Origin: a candidate division BRC1 bacterium ADurb.Bin183
GTDB lineage: Bacteria; Sumerlaeota; Sumerlaeia; MWCT01
Length of the DNA stretch: 37,582 nucleotides
NCBI GenBank assembly: GCA_002070185.1
Contig: MWCT01000021.1
Coordinates: 1 to 37,582 of the forward strand
Reading direction: 5' to 3'
A model generated the notes under the pieces. It saw only the letters and a program-made list of their open reading frames with translations. It was not told where the DNA came from and ran no database searches. Position 1 is the first letter of the stretch, and the number at the start of each line of letters is the position of its first letter. The position numbers and the translations under genes were made by a program. This document shows, piece by piece, positions 9,388 to 17,836 of this stretch.

Positions 9388-10941
9388 ATGGTTTATCAAT
9401 TGGACGAGCAATCAAAACCCGTTGAGCCTTCCATGGCAAGGATTAACGGACGCCAAGAGTTGGAGATTCTCATCCGCGCCCGATACCCCATCATCTACAT
9501 CGTCTCATGGGAAGAAGAGCGTGTCATGCAGGAGGTTGACAACATCGCCTCCAAGCGCGATAAAAAGGTTTATGTATGGACAATCTCCAAAGGACTTGTC
9601 CGCCATCGCAGCGGTCTGGATGACGCAGTAGAGGGCAAAAAAGGCACCAAAGACCCGATTTTGCTCCTCAAAGAGATTCAATCTTTTGAAGAGCCGTCAA
9701 TTTTTGTTCTCAAAGATTATCATCCGTATCTCAAAGATTCTTCCGTTATTCGCGGGTTGCGCGACCTATGCTATTATTTAAGGCACACCTCCACCTCTGT
9801 GATTCTGCTTTCGCCGACGCTGAACCTGCCGCCCGATTTGGAGAAGGATATTAATATTGTGGATTTTCCGCTGCCCGACCGCAAGGACATAGAACATCTT
9901 TATCTTTCCATCGCGCATGATTTGCGGGAGCACCCCAATTTCAAGGTGGACACCGCGCCGGAGGCGATGACCAGCATCCTTGAGGCGGCGGTGGGGCTGA
10001 CGCTCAATGAGGCGGAGAATGTCTTTGCAAAAACCCTTGTCATGACAGGGTGCCTGACCTCCGCGCAAATCCCTTTCATTTATTCGGAAAAGCGGCAGAT
10101 TATCCGCAAGACTGGGACGCTGGAATATATTGACGCCGCCGAGCAGATGGAACAGGTGGGCGGTCTGAAGGCGCTCAAGCGCTGGTTGGAAAAACGGCGA
10201 ATGGCGTTTACGCCGCAGGCGAGAGAGTTCGGACTTCCCGTTCCCAAAGGCGTTTTATTTGTGGGCGTGCAGGGATGCGGCAAAAGCCTTTGCGCCAAAG
10301 CGGTCTCGAATTTCTGGTCGCTGCCGATTCTGCGGCTGGATATGGGGCGCCTCTTCAGCAGTTTCATCGGCTCCTCCGAGCAAAATGTCCGCCGCGCCAT
10401 CTCCATTGCGGAGTCCATCTCGCCGGTGATTCTTTGGATTGACGAAATTGACAAAGGTTTTGCGGGGATGCAGTCATCTAATTTTTCCGATAGCGGCACA
10501 ACGGCGCGAGTCTTTGGCACCATAATCACATGGATGCAGGAGAAGGAGGCTTCCGTTTTTGTTATAGCCACGGCAAATGAGGTGGAATTTCTCCCGCCGG
10601 AGCTTCTGCGCAAAGGACGCTTTGATGAGATATTTTTTATGGATCTGCCCAACCTTGAAGAGCGGCGCGAGATTCTGGCGATTCATTTGAAAAAGCGCCA
10701 TCGCGACCCCGCAAAGTTCGATTTGGAAAAACTGGCGGATGCGGCGGAGGGTTTCAGCGGAGCGGAAATAGAGCAGGCTGTTGTCGCCGCGCTCTATGAC
10801 GCCTTTGAACACAAGACGGATATTTCGACCGAGAATATCCATCAGGCTTTAAGGGATACCTATCCCCTTTCGGTCACCATGCGCGAAGCCATCGAGCGGC
10901 GGCGCCAATGGGCAACGGGACGAGCTCGTTCGGCATCATAA
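9388..10941 (+). CDS. AAA+ ATPase of the Ycf46 / FtsH-like type
   Basis: A 517-residue ATPase with one complete AAA+ module in its C-terminal half. Walker A is GVQGCGKS (K299, S300), Walker B is ILWIDEID (D352, E353), the sensor-1 segment is VIATAN, and the second region of homology reads LLRKGRFDEIFF with candidate arginine fingers R408/R411. The roughly 250-residue N-terminal part starts with a segment (LEILIRARYPIIYIVSWEEERV) typical of Ycf46 proteins and seems to be a second, degenerate P-loop-like domain without a Walker A. There is no transmembrane segment or HExxH protease motif, so it is not FtsH itself. Ycf46 proteins occur in cyanobacteria, plastids and many other bacteria; their role outside phototrophs is unknown to me. 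No strong ribosome-binding site precedes the ATG, which lies 27 bases after def. Confidence 0.88.
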   Translation: MVYQLDEQSKPVEPSMARINGRQELEILIRARYPIIYIVSWEEERVMQEVDNIASKRDKKVYVWTISKGLVRHRSGLDDAVEGKKGTKDPILLLKEIQSFEEPSIFVLKDYHPYLKDSSVIRGLRDLCYYLRHTSTSVILLSPTLNLPPDLEKDINIVDFPLPDRKDIEHLYLSIAHDLREHPNFKVDTAPEAMTSILEAAVGLTLNEAENVFAKTLVMTGCLTSAQIPFIYSEKRQIIRKTGTLEYIDAAEQMEQVGGLKALKRWLEKRRMAFTPQAREFGLPVPKGVLFVGVQGCGKSLCAKAVSNFWSLPILRLDMGRLFSSFIGSSEQNVRRAISIAESISPVILWIDEIDKGFAGMQSSNFSDSGTTARVFGTIITWMQEKEASVFVIATANEVEFLPPELLRKGRFDEIFFMDLPNLEERREILAIHLKKRHRDPAKFDLEKLADAAEGFSGAEIEQAVVAALYDAFEHKTDISTENIHQALRDTYPLSVTMREAIERRRQWATGRARSAS

Positions 10942-10956
10942 ATTAAGGAGAAAAAC

Positions 10957-11751
10957 ATGAAAAAAACACATTGGGTCTCATGCGCGGTAATCTTGCTTGC
11001 GGTTGTTAATCTTTGTCCAAATATCCTGTCCCAGGATAATGCCGCCGTTAATCAACAAAATAACATTATGACGGACGGGCGCATCGTTTTAGCGGCGATG
11101 ATTTCTCTGTCGGATAATCATATTAAAAAAGTCGGCGATACGCTGGAACTTTTATCTCAGACGCAAGAGGCGTGTTCCGGCGATTGGGAGAAAATTAAAC
11201 CCCTGCTGGAGGCGGCTGAAAAATCTTGCGTTCCCGCTACATTTTGGTTTGTGCATCCTGATGGCGCATATCACACAGTGGAAAAAGGGCTCACGGGGCA
11301 GAACCTGAAAGATAGAGATTATTTTCCCAACTTGATGGCAGGGAAAAAAATCGTTAATTTCTTTGTGGTCAGCAAATCCACCGGCAATAAATCCCTAATC
11401 TGCGCCTCGCCAATCATCAAAGAAGGCAAGGTAATCGGGGCGCTGGGGGCGTCCATTTTTCTTGAACAATTGAAAGAGACGCTTAAAAAGGAAATGAACA
11501 TTCCCGATGATTTAATTTTTTATGCACTGAACGAAGAGGGCATTTTAGTTATGAACTGGAAAGCGGGGCGCGTTTTCCTTGACCCGACTTTATTGGGGAG
11601 CGATTCCCTGACCAGCGCCACCAAAGAGATGATGAACAGCAAAGAGGGCGTTGTTGTGTTTGTGTTCGAGGGCATGCCCCGCCGAATCATATATCAAACC
11701 TCGCCTTTTACCAACTGGCGTTTTGCATTAGGTCATATCATCAAGGATTGA
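10957..11751 (+). CDS. Secreted Cache (PDC-like) sensor-domain protein
   Basis: The ATG follows a good AAGGAG. Residues 1-26 form a signal peptide (KKTHWVSC basic start, hydrophobic core, cleavage near ILSQ-D). The rest fits a Cache fold: a long helix (about 45-75), then FWFVHPDGAYHTVEKGLTG, the DRDYF motif (119-123) typical of Cache ligand pockets, ASPIIKEGKVIGALGASI, and a membrane-distal second half to residue 264. Cache domains normally sit between two membrane helices of chemoreceptors or histidine kinases. Here there is no second membrane helix and no signalling domain, so the protein is probably a free periplasmic ligand-binding protein. The next gene starts 25 bases later. Confidence 0.75.
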   Translation: MKKTHWVSCAVILLAVVNLCPNILSQDNAAVNQQNNIMTDGRIVLAAMISLSDNHIKKVGDTLELLSQTQEACSGDWEKIKPLLEAAEKSCVPATFWFVHPDGAYHTVEKGLTGQNLKDRDYFPNLMAGKKIVNFFVVSKSTGNKSLICASPIIKEGKVIGALGASIFLEQLKETLKKEMNIPDDLIFYALNEEGILVMNWKAGRVFLDPTLLGSDSLTSATKEMMNSKEGVVVFVFEGMPRRIIYQTSPFTNWRFALGHIIKD

Positions 11752-11776
11752 ATGAAGATACCAGCAAAAAGAATCC

Positions 11777-12457
11777 ATGAAACTCTCCGTCATCATGCCG
11801 GTTTATAACGAAAGACGTACCATCGAGCAGATTCTTTCAATGGTGCGCGCCGTGCCTATCGAAAAAGAAATCATCGTCGTGGATGGCGATTCCACGGACG
11901 GCACAAGGGAAATATTGAAACAACAGGAAAAATTCGAGGATACAAAAGTTATTTATGAACATTGCCGCAAAGGGCGGGGCTATGCCCAGAAGGAGGGCAT
12001 TAAAGCCGCCACCGGCGACATTATCATCTTCCAGGACGCAGACCTCGAACTGGATCCCACTCAATATCCCGAACTGCTCAAACCTATCATGGAGGGCAAG
12101 GCGCAGGTTGTTTTTGGCTCGCGATTTTTGCAAGGCAAACCCCAGATGACCTTCCTGCAATACTGGGGAAACCGCGTCATTAATATCATGGTCAATTTGC
12201 TTTACGGAGTCCATCTGACCGATGTGGAGACCTGCTATCAGGTTTTTCCGCGGCAAGCGATTCAAAACATTACCATCCAGAGCAATCGCTTTGCCTTCAC
12301 GGTGGAGTTGACGGTGAAGCTCATCAAGAAAGGGCTGACGATTCTCGAAATCCCCATACGCTACAAGCCTCGCAGCCGCAAAGAGGGCAAAAAGCTCTAC
12401 TGGGGCGACGGCTTTGCTTCCCTTTATACGCTGGTGAAATACCGATTCTTTAAATAG
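11777..12457 (+). CDS. Family 2 glycosyltransferase (dolichol-phosphate-mannose-synthase-like)
   Basis: A 226-residue soluble GT-A fold enzyme. The N-terminus SVIMPVYNE, the nucleotide-binding VVDGDSTDGT (residues 35-43) and the metal-binding DAD (87-89, in IFQDADLELDP) are intact, followed by FGSRF and a helical C-terminus with the ETCYQVFPR acceptor-side block seen in polyprenyl-phosphate sugar synthases. Likely reaction: transfer of a sugar from an NDP-sugar to a polyprenyl phosphate or glycan acceptor at the inner membrane. It lacks the C-terminal membrane helices of some relatives. The ribosome-binding site is weak. The AT-rich gap after it suggests the end of a transcription unit. Confidence 0.88.
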   Translation: MKLSVIMPVYNERRTIEQILSMVRAVPIEKEIIVVDGDSTDGTREILKQQEKFEDTKVIYEHCRKGRGYAQKEGIKAATGDIIIFQDADLELDPTQYPELLKPIMEGKAQVVFGSRFLQGKPQMTFLQYWGNRVINIMVNLLYGVHLTDVETCYQVFPRQAIQNITIQSNRFAFTVELTVKLIKKGLTILEIPIRYKPRSRKEGKKLYWGDGFASLYTLVKYRFFK

Positions 12458-12509
12458 CCGCATCTTTTTGAAACTCTTGAAAAAACTAAAAAATATGTAG
12501 TATTAGGTC

Positions 12510-12539
12510 TTGATTTATACAGAGCGTTAATAGTATTAA
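12510..12539 (+). promoter_or_regulatory. Candidate sigma-70-like promoter before rsmG
   Basis: TTGATT at 12510-12515 and TATTAA at 12534-12539 are 18 bases apart inside an AT-rich 154-base gap, leaving a 72-base leader to rsmG. The match is moderate and the region is so AT-rich that chance is a real alternative. Confidence 0.3.
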
Positions 12540-12611
12540 AAATACGTTTTGGTCGTGGGGCGGGGCAATTTTTTACTTTATTTATTTATATATTTTGTAA
12601 ACGGGTGATGT

Positions 12612-13364
12612 ATGAAAACGGTTAGGTTTTTTCGCGACGGGGAAAAGAGTTTCAATTTTTTTCGCACCTTTTTAAAAGAGAATTTTGACCTGCCGCATCC
12701 TGATGAAACTGAAAATTTCTTTTCCAATTTCTGCAAAACAATCCTTTCAGAAAATCAAAAGTATAATCTGACTTCGCTCAAGACATCTGAAGAAATTTAT
12801 GAGGTGCTGTTTATTGACTCGCTCCTGCCCTTTACCATGTTTCCGGGATTCAAGGCGGGGGAGCAGGTGATTGATGTCGGTAGCGGCGCGGGGATTCCGG
12901 GGCTCGTCCTTGCACCGCTTTTTCCCGAAACGCATTTCTGCCTTTTGGATGCCACGCGCAAAAAGATTCAGTTTGTTGAAGCGGTTGTAAAGGAATGCGG
13001 TTTGAATAATGTAAGCGTCCGTCTGGGCAGGGCGGAAGATGCCGGTCACGATAAAAACCTGCGGGAGCGTTTTGATATCGGCATCGCCCGTTCACTGGCG
13101 CAGCTCAATATCCTCCTCGAATATGTTTTTCCGTTTATTAAAACGGGCGGCTTGTGCTACGCCTACAAGGGCAAAATGACCGATATCGAAATCACGCGCG
13201 GCGAGGGCGCTTTAATGGAACTGCAAGGAAAAATCGAGCAACAAAAGACTTATCACCTTCCTTTTTCCGGTAAAATGCGCACCTTTATCACGATAAGGAA
13301 ACAGGATAAATGTCCTGATAAATTTCCCCGGCGTTCGGGCGTTCCTAAAAAGCGCCCTTTGTAA
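12612..13364 (+). CDS. rsmG: 16S rRNA (guanine-527-N7)-methyltransferase
   Basis: RsmG methylates G527 of 16S rRNA with S-adenosylmethionine. The SAM loop reads VIDVGSGAGIPGLVLA (about residues 86-101), with an acidic LLDATRKK (D113) next, then LGRAED, the ARSLAQL block (R160) and the family's typical end, an R-T-x-x-x-x-R-K-Q segment leading to FPRRSGVPKKRPL. At 250 residues it is slightly longer than usual because of an N-terminal extension of about 25 residues. The ATG follows GGGTGATGT, only a weak ribosome-binding site. A pilin-like gene starts 30 bases downstream. Confidence 0.95.
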   Translation: MKTVRFFRDGEKSFNFFRTFLKENFDLPHPDETENFFSNFCKTILSENQKYNLTSLKTSEEIYEVLFIDSLLPFTMFPGFKAGEQVIDVGSGAGIPGLVLAPLFPETHFCLLDATRKKIQFVEAVVKECGLNNVSVRLGRAEDAGHDKNLRERFDIGIARSLAQLNILLEYVFPFIKTGGLCYAYKGKMTDIEITRGEGALMELQGKIEQQKTYHLPFSGKMRTFITIRKQDKCPDKFPRRSGVPKKRPL

Positions 13365-13394
13365 TAACACTGGGAGAAAAAGGAGGAAAATGAA

Positions 13395-13820
13395 ATGGCA
13401 AAGGTTATTAAAATCCTCATTGCAGCGGTTGTCATCATTGGCGCGGTGTTTGTTTGGACGCAAAATGTGGGCGACATCCAAGGCAAGGTTATGGGCGCCA
13501 AAGCCCAAGCGAAAAAAAAGGCAAGAGAAATTCAGCGCGCAGGCGAGACGACTCCGGAAAAAATAGAAAAAGCCAAACAATGCCGAGATATGCTCGTCCG
13601 CATAGCCCAAGCAAAACGCGCCGCCGAAGAGCGCAAAGGCGTCGCCGTTGCGAATACAACATGGCAGGAGATTTTGCCCTTTTTGAAAATGAATGATATT
13701 CCCAAGTGCCCCTCCGGAGGAACTTATCATATCAATCCCGCCGTTCAAGCGCCGACGTGCTCCATAGGCGGCAACGGCACCGTTGATCCGGCTGACGACC
13801 ATATTATCTCCCATTGGTAA
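13395..13820 (+). CDS. Small single-pass membrane protein with a pilin-like C-terminus
   Basis: A 141-residue protein. The start at 13395 is set by AGGAGG 8 bases upstream; an ATG at 13390 is in another frame. Residues 4-21 form one membrane helix (IKILIAAVVIIGAVFVW), followed by a basic coiled-coil-like stretch (KAQAKKKAREIQ) and a C-terminal segment PKCPSGGTYHINPAVQAPTCS. The last part resembles the C-terminal cysteine loop of pseudopilin-type (type II secretion/competence) proteins, but there is no prepilin peptidase site (G-F-x-x-x-E) before the helix. It is therefore either an unprocessed pilin-like scaffold or a related secreted-domain protein. Partner and function are unknown. Neighbours are rsmG and an amidohydrolase. 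Confidence 0.75.
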   Translation: MAKVIKILIAAVVIIGAVFVWTQNVGDIQGKVMGAKAQAKKKAREIQRAGETTPEKIEKAKQCRDMLVRIAQAKRAAEERKGVAVANTTWQEILPFLKMNDIPKCPSGGTYHINPAVQAPTCSIGGNGTVDPADDHIISHW

Positions 13821-13843
13821 TCTTTTTTTCGAGGAGGAAAGAT

Positions 13844-15421
13844 TTGAAACTTTATGAGAACGCCCGGATCCTAACCCTTAATAAAGTGCAACCCGAGGCG
13901 AGAGCGATGCTATGCCATCGCGGGGTTGTGATTCAACTTTTTAATGAGCCGAACCCGATTATCACCGGCTTAGGCGCGCTGCGCCGGGTGAATTGCGGAA
14001 ACCGTGTGATGCTGCCCGCTTTCACGGACGCGCATCTCCACCTGATGGATACAGGCATTAATCTGGGAACGGTGGATGTCTCATCCGCCCGAAACGAATC
14101 GCAAGCCGTTCGCATGTTGAAGGAGGCGCGCAGCAATGCGCCCGCAGGCGAGTGGATTCAAGGTTCTCGATGGGGACACAATCTTTGGGATCCGCCCGCC
14201 CTTCCCACCAAAAAAAGCCTTGATGAACTCTTTCCGGAAAACCCGGTTTTTCTTTTCAGCAAATGCGAGCATCTCCTTTGGGCAAATTCGTTGGCGCTCA
14301 AAATGGCGGGGATTGCGGCGCAAACCCCCGACCCCAAAGCCGGCGAGATTGAGCGCGACCCCAAAACCGGCGAACCGACCGGAATCCTCAAAGAGGACGC
14401 CGCCGATCTCATCTGCGCCGTTATTCCGGAAATTCCAGCATATCGCAAAAAAGAACTCCTCAAAAAAACAGGGGCGCATCTTAACCGTTTCGGAATTGTG
14501 AACGTTCACGCCGCGGATAACGCCGATGTCTTTGGTCTGTTGCAGGAAATCAAAAACGATCCCGATTTTCACCTGAATGTCCTTTTTTATTTTCCTGTGG
14601 CAAAACTGGACGACCTTATAAAGGCGAAGATGCACAGCGGTTTAGGCGACGCCAGACTTAGATTTGGCGGCGTCAAACTTTTTGTGGATGGCTCACTTGG
14701 CGGGCGCACCGCCTGGATGGATGAGCCTTATGATGACGAGCCGAATAATTTCGGTATCATGATGAGAGACAAGCCGGAACTTTTTGACCTTGTGGATCGC
14801 TCCAACAAAGCGGGCATCGCCACCATGACCCATGCCATCGGAGACCGCGCCGTCCGCACCATTTTGGAAGTTTATGCGGAGGCAAGCGACCCGCCGCCGG
14901 GAACATGGAATCGCGTGGAACACTTTCAACTTTTGAGCGAAAAAATTCTGCCGCTGTTAAAAAAATCCAAAACCGTATCGTCCGTTCAGCCGGTGCATAT
15001 TTTCAGCGACTGGTCGGCGGCGAATCGTTTTTGGGGCGGTCGCGCCCGTTGGGCGTATGCCTTCCGCACAATGAAAGAGGCGGGGATGCCGATAATCTTC
15101 GGCTCGGATAGCCCCGTTGAACCGGTGAATCCATTCTGGGGAATTTATGCGGCGATGGAGCGCAAAGATGGCGCGGGCAACCCGGCGGATGGCTGGTTCA
15201 CACAGGAACGGCTGAGCCTTCATGAGGCGCTGGAGGCGTTTATTTCCGAGCCGCCGGTGATTGCAGGCGAAGGCTACATCAAAGGAACGCTTTCGCCGGG
15301 GGCGCGCGTTGATTTTGTGTTGGTGGAAGAGAATCCATTCGCGGTTTCGCCCGAAGCCTTGCGCGATATGAAAATCAGCGCCACCGTGGCGGGCGGAAAA
15401 ACGGTCTTCGGAGAAATATAA
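13844..15421 (+). CDS. YtcJ-type metal-dependent amidohydrolase (amidohydrolase 3 family)
   Basis: I place the start at TTG 13844, eight bases after a strong GAGGAGG; an upstream in-frame TTG (13814) would overlap the previous gene and lacks a site. About 525 residues, full length for the family. Metal-centre motifs run in order: PAFTDAHLHL, FVDGSLGGRTAWM, MTHAIGDRA, VEHFQLL and FGSDSPVEP, followed by the closing beta-domain (KGTLSPGARVDFVLV). There is no signal peptide, so it is cytoplasmic. YtcJ-type enzymes hydrolyse amide or imide bonds of poorly defined small molecules; the substrate cannot be read here. It starts 23 bases behind the pilin-like gene and leads into the coupled envelope genes after 16 bases. 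Confidence 0.9.
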   Translation: MKLYENARILTLNKVQPEARAMLCHRGVVIQLFNEPNPIITGLGALRRVNCGNRVMLPAFTDAHLHLMDTGINLGTVDVSSARNESQAVRMLKEARSNAPAGEWIQGSRWGHNLWDPPALPTKKSLDELFPENPVFLFSKCEHLLWANSLALKMAGIAAQTPDPKAGEIERDPKTGEPTGILKEDAADLICAVIPEIPAYRKKELLKKTGAHLNRFGIVNVHAADNADVFGLLQEIKNDPDFHLNVLFYFPVAKLDDLIKAKMHSGLGDARLRFGGVKLFVDGSLGGRTAWMDEPYDDEPNNFGIMMRDKPELFDLVDRSNKAGIATMTHAIGDRAVRTILEVYAEASDPPPGTWNRVEHFQLLSEKILPLLKKSKTVSSVQPVHIFSDWSAANRFWGGRARWAYAFRTMKEAGMPIIFGSDSPVEPVNPFWGIYAAMERKDGAGNPADGWFTQERLSLHEALEAFISEPPVIAGEGYIKGTLSPGARVDFVLVEENPFAVSPEALRDMKISATVAGGKTVFGEI

Positions 15422-15437
15422 GGCTCAAGAACCTTTC

Positions 15438-16559
15438 ATGTTCCATTACACTGTTGATGCCGATGAAGATATTGATGCGCAGATTGCCGACGACCTGCGG
15501 CATATCGTCAAGACTATACGCTCGCATGTTTCAGAAAAAGATTTTGTCGCCCTTTTTTTAGTGGGGGGATTCGGGCGCGGCGAAGGAGGCGTGATTCGGC
15601 GCAAGGAACGCTGGCGCCCAGCCAATGATTATGACCTTGAACTCATCGTGCAGAAGCCTTTCGATAAAGGCGTCATCCATGATTTGGGGACGCGCCTTGC
15701 CGGCGAACTCGGCATACCGTGGGTTCACATCGAATCGCATCCCTTGTCCGCCCTGCCCCGCCTGAAGTTCACAATGTATCATTATGATTTGAAATATGCC
15801 AGCCGCCTTATCGAAGGAGATGGCGAAATTTTGAATCTTGTTCCTGCGATGAAAGCAAACAAGATGCCGCTTGAAGAGGCACAAGGCGAGCTTTTCACGC
15901 GGCTCTGGACGTTTATCGGCGCATGGCGCGCGGACATGGGCGGACGGGCGCTCGCGCCGGAGGAATCTGAATTTTTATACGGGCAGTTATCCAAGGCGCT
16001 CATCGCTATCATGGACGCGCGGCTGATTTTACACGGCGCGTATGACGCCTCTTATCGGCGGCGATTGGAAAGATTTAAAACGCAGAACGCGGCTTGCGAA
16101 GAAACATCGCTTTGCGAATGGGCGGTCAAATATAAACTCGCGCCTCATGCCGCCGCGCCGCCCGCGCCGCCGATTGAGATGTTTTTCATGATAAAAAAGT
16201 TGTATATGAATACATTGAGACGATTTTATGCAGCCGCTTATGGCAGCGTGCCGGCGCAAGAGGTTTCGATGAGCTGGCAGACTTTTGAATCCCTCCATTT
16301 CAAAAATCCGCGAACACTTTTCAAACGGCTCTATTTTAAAATATGGAAACGGAGCCGATGGTTTCTTGACTACTTGCGGTATAATATAGGAGTGATATAT
16401 CTTGTCAGCGCGCTGGAACGGGATAAAATTTCTGAAGAATTGCTCGCCCGAGCGCATCATTTTCTCAAGGGAGTTTCCGGATTTGAGGAGCCCGCCCAGC
16501 CCGACTGGGCATCGCTTCAAAAGGAAGCCCTCAAACTGCGAGAACAAATATGGCGCTAA
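15438..16559 (+). CDS. Nucleotidyltransferase-fold protein of unknown substrate
   Basis: A 373-residue protein with the DNA-polymerase-beta-like nucleotidyltransferase signature: a GGFGRGEGG loop (about residues 43-51) followed, after an insert, by NDYDLELIV with the two metal-binding aspartates. The C-terminal two thirds are helical and basic, with no match I can name. The arrangement resembles the catalytic head of GlnD or aminoglycoside nucleotidyltransferases, but none of the GlnD HD or ACT domains are present. Its stop overlaps the start of the phosphodiesterase gene by 10 bases, which suggests translational coupling. Set between an amidohydrolase, a phosphodiesterase and a glycosyltransferase, a role in nucleotidylating a sugar or lipid intermediate is an inference only. 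No clear ribosome-binding site precedes the ATG. Confidence 0.75.
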   Translation: MFHYTVDADEDIDAQIADDLRHIVKTIRSHVSEKDFVALFLVGGFGRGEGGVIRRKERWRPANDYDLELIVQKPFDKGVIHDLGTRLAGELGIPWVHIESHPLSALPRLKFTMYHYDLKYASRLIEGDGEILNLVPAMKANKMPLEEAQGELFTRLWTFIGAWRADMGGRALAPEESEFLYGQLSKALIAIMDARLILHGAYDASYRRRLERFKTQNAACEETSLCEWAVKYKLAPHAAAPPAPPIEMFFMIKKLYMNTLRRFYAAAYGSVPAQEVSMSWQTFESLHFKNPRTLFKRLYFKIWKRSRWFLDYLRYNIGVIYLVSALERDKISEELLARAHHFLKGVSGFEEPAQPDWASLQKEALKLREQIWR

Positions 16560-17836
16560 ACCAAAACCCCGCATCGCCCGCCCTTTCCGCCTCGACCGTA
16601 TTATTTATAGTGGCGGACGCCTTTCGCTATGATTATTTTACGCCGCCCAATACGCCGACGATGTGGCGTCTGGCGGAAAGCGGATTGTATGTACGGCGCC
16701 TGCGCCCCAATTTTGGCTTTTGCGAACGCGCGGAGACTTTCACAGGAACGCGTCCCGATGCGAATGGATTTTTTACGGCGCTCACTTATGATGAAACGAA
16801 CAGCGAGTTTCTTTCCTTTAAGAAGGATATTTGGCTTCTTTCGTTATTCGACTGGCGCGCGGAATTTATGCGCCGTTATATTCGCCGATTTTACCGCGAC
16901 TGGTTCAAAAAAGTGCGGTGGGTAAATCAGCCAGTTTATGAAATTCCGCTAAAGATTCTTCCGCGCATCGCGCTCACCGAAGACCTGCGCGACTTGCATC
17001 AGCCGAACTGGTCGAATATCGAAACCATTTTTGATGTGATGCGGGAGAGCGGTAAAACTTTTTATTATGATACCTTCGCCTCCCTCACCATGCCGATGGG
17101 CGGCGATGACGACCGTGTGAATCAAATCTGCCGCGCCTTTCAAGAAACGCCCCGCGATTTTTATCTCCTTTATATCGGCGAGGGCGACGGCACAGGACAT
17201 GACTACGGTCCGGAAAGCGTCCAAACCGCAGCCATGACCCGCCGCGTGGATAAACGCATCAAAATTGTGAGCGACGCCTTCTTTGAGGCGTTCCCCGATG
17301 GACGCATGCTCATCATCGGCGATCACGGCATGTTAGAAGTGGCGGGTATTCTTGATGCCCAGTCCAAAATTCTGCGGACGGGGCGCAAAGCCGGTCTCCG
17401 CGCGGGCAGGGATTTTGATTACTTCCTCGATTCCACATTGGTCAGGCTCTGGTTTCGCACAGAAAAAAGCGGCGATATTTTTCGTGATTTATTCAACACA
17501 GACGCCGCATTTTGCAACGAGGGGCATGTGATGACCTGCGAGGAAGCCGCGCGGTTGCATGTGCCGCCGCCGGACGGGCGATACGGCGATTTAATTTGGA
17601 TAGCGCATCCCGGCGCACTCATATTCCCCGACTTTTTCCATTTCCGAAAAATCTGCCGAGGGATGCACGGCTATGAGACGCATATCCCCGCGCAGCAAGG
17701 TTTTGCCCTTGCCGTTGGTCGGGACATCGAGCAGGCGGAGATTCAGGAGGCGGAGTTGATAGACATCTGCCCCACGATTTGTTCCCTTTTGGGAATTCGC
17801 ACGCCAAAACAAAATGCGGGAAAGAGTCTTTTATGA
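16550..17836 (+). CDS. Alkaline-phosphatase-superfamily phosphodiesterase (type I phosphodiesterase-like)
   Basis: A 428-residue cytoplasmic-looking protein without signal peptide. The metal sites of the superfamily can be followed: D23 in FIVADAFRYD, D213 and H217 in GEGDGTGHDYG, D258 and H259 in IIGDHGM, and H373 in GMHGYETH. The nucleophile should lie in ERAETFTGTRP; T63 or T65 are candidates, and I cannot decide between them. The order matches nucleotide pyrophosphatases/phosphodiesterases rather than sulfatases, since there is no C-x-P-x-R. It probably hydrolyses a phosphodiester or nucleotide-sugar-type bond. It overlaps the upstream nucleotidyltransferase gene by 10 bases and the downstream GT2 by 4 (ATGA), so the three are likely made in fixed ratio. 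Confidence 0.85.
   Translation: MALNQNPASPALSASTVLFIVADAFRYDYFTPPNTPTMWRLAESGLYVRRLRPNFGFCERAETFTGTRPDANGFFTALTYDETNSEFLSFKKDIWLLSLFDWRAEFMRRYIRRFYRDWFKKVRWVNQPVYEIPLKILPRIALTEDLRDLHQPNWSNIETIFDVMRESGKTFYYDTFASLTMPMGGDDDRVNQICRAFQETPRDFYLLYIGEGDGTGHDYGPESVQTAAMTRRVDKRIKIVSDAFFEAFPDGRMLIIGDHGMLEVAGILDAQSKILRTGRKAGLRAGRDFDYFLDSTLVRLWFRTEKSGDIFRDLFNTDAAFCNEGHVMTCEEAARLHVPPPDGRYGDLIWIAHPGALIFPDFFHFRKICRGMHGYETHIPAQQGFALAVGRDIEQAEIQEAELIDICPTICSLLGIRTPKQNAGKSLL

Noticed and set aside
9388..10941. FtsH protease or evidence of photosynthesis
   Set aside because: There is no HExxH zinc site or membrane helix, and Ycf46 homologues are widespread in non-phototrophs.
11837..12463. A 208-codon open frame opposite the first GT2 gene
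   Set aside because: It mirrors a clear GT2 coding frame, has no family-like motifs and no ribosome-binding site; it is a by-product of codon bias on the sense strand.
14081..14635. A 184-codon minus-strand frame inside the amidohydrolase gene
   Set aside because: The sense frame carries all the YtcJ-type motifs; the antisense translation is low-complexity and lacks any recognisable domain.
16550..17836. Sulfatase assignment for the alkaline-phosphatase-fold protein
   Set aside because: The sequence around Cys58 (FCERAET) lacks the C/S-x-P-x-R formylglycine motif, while the metal ligands fit a phosphodiesterase.
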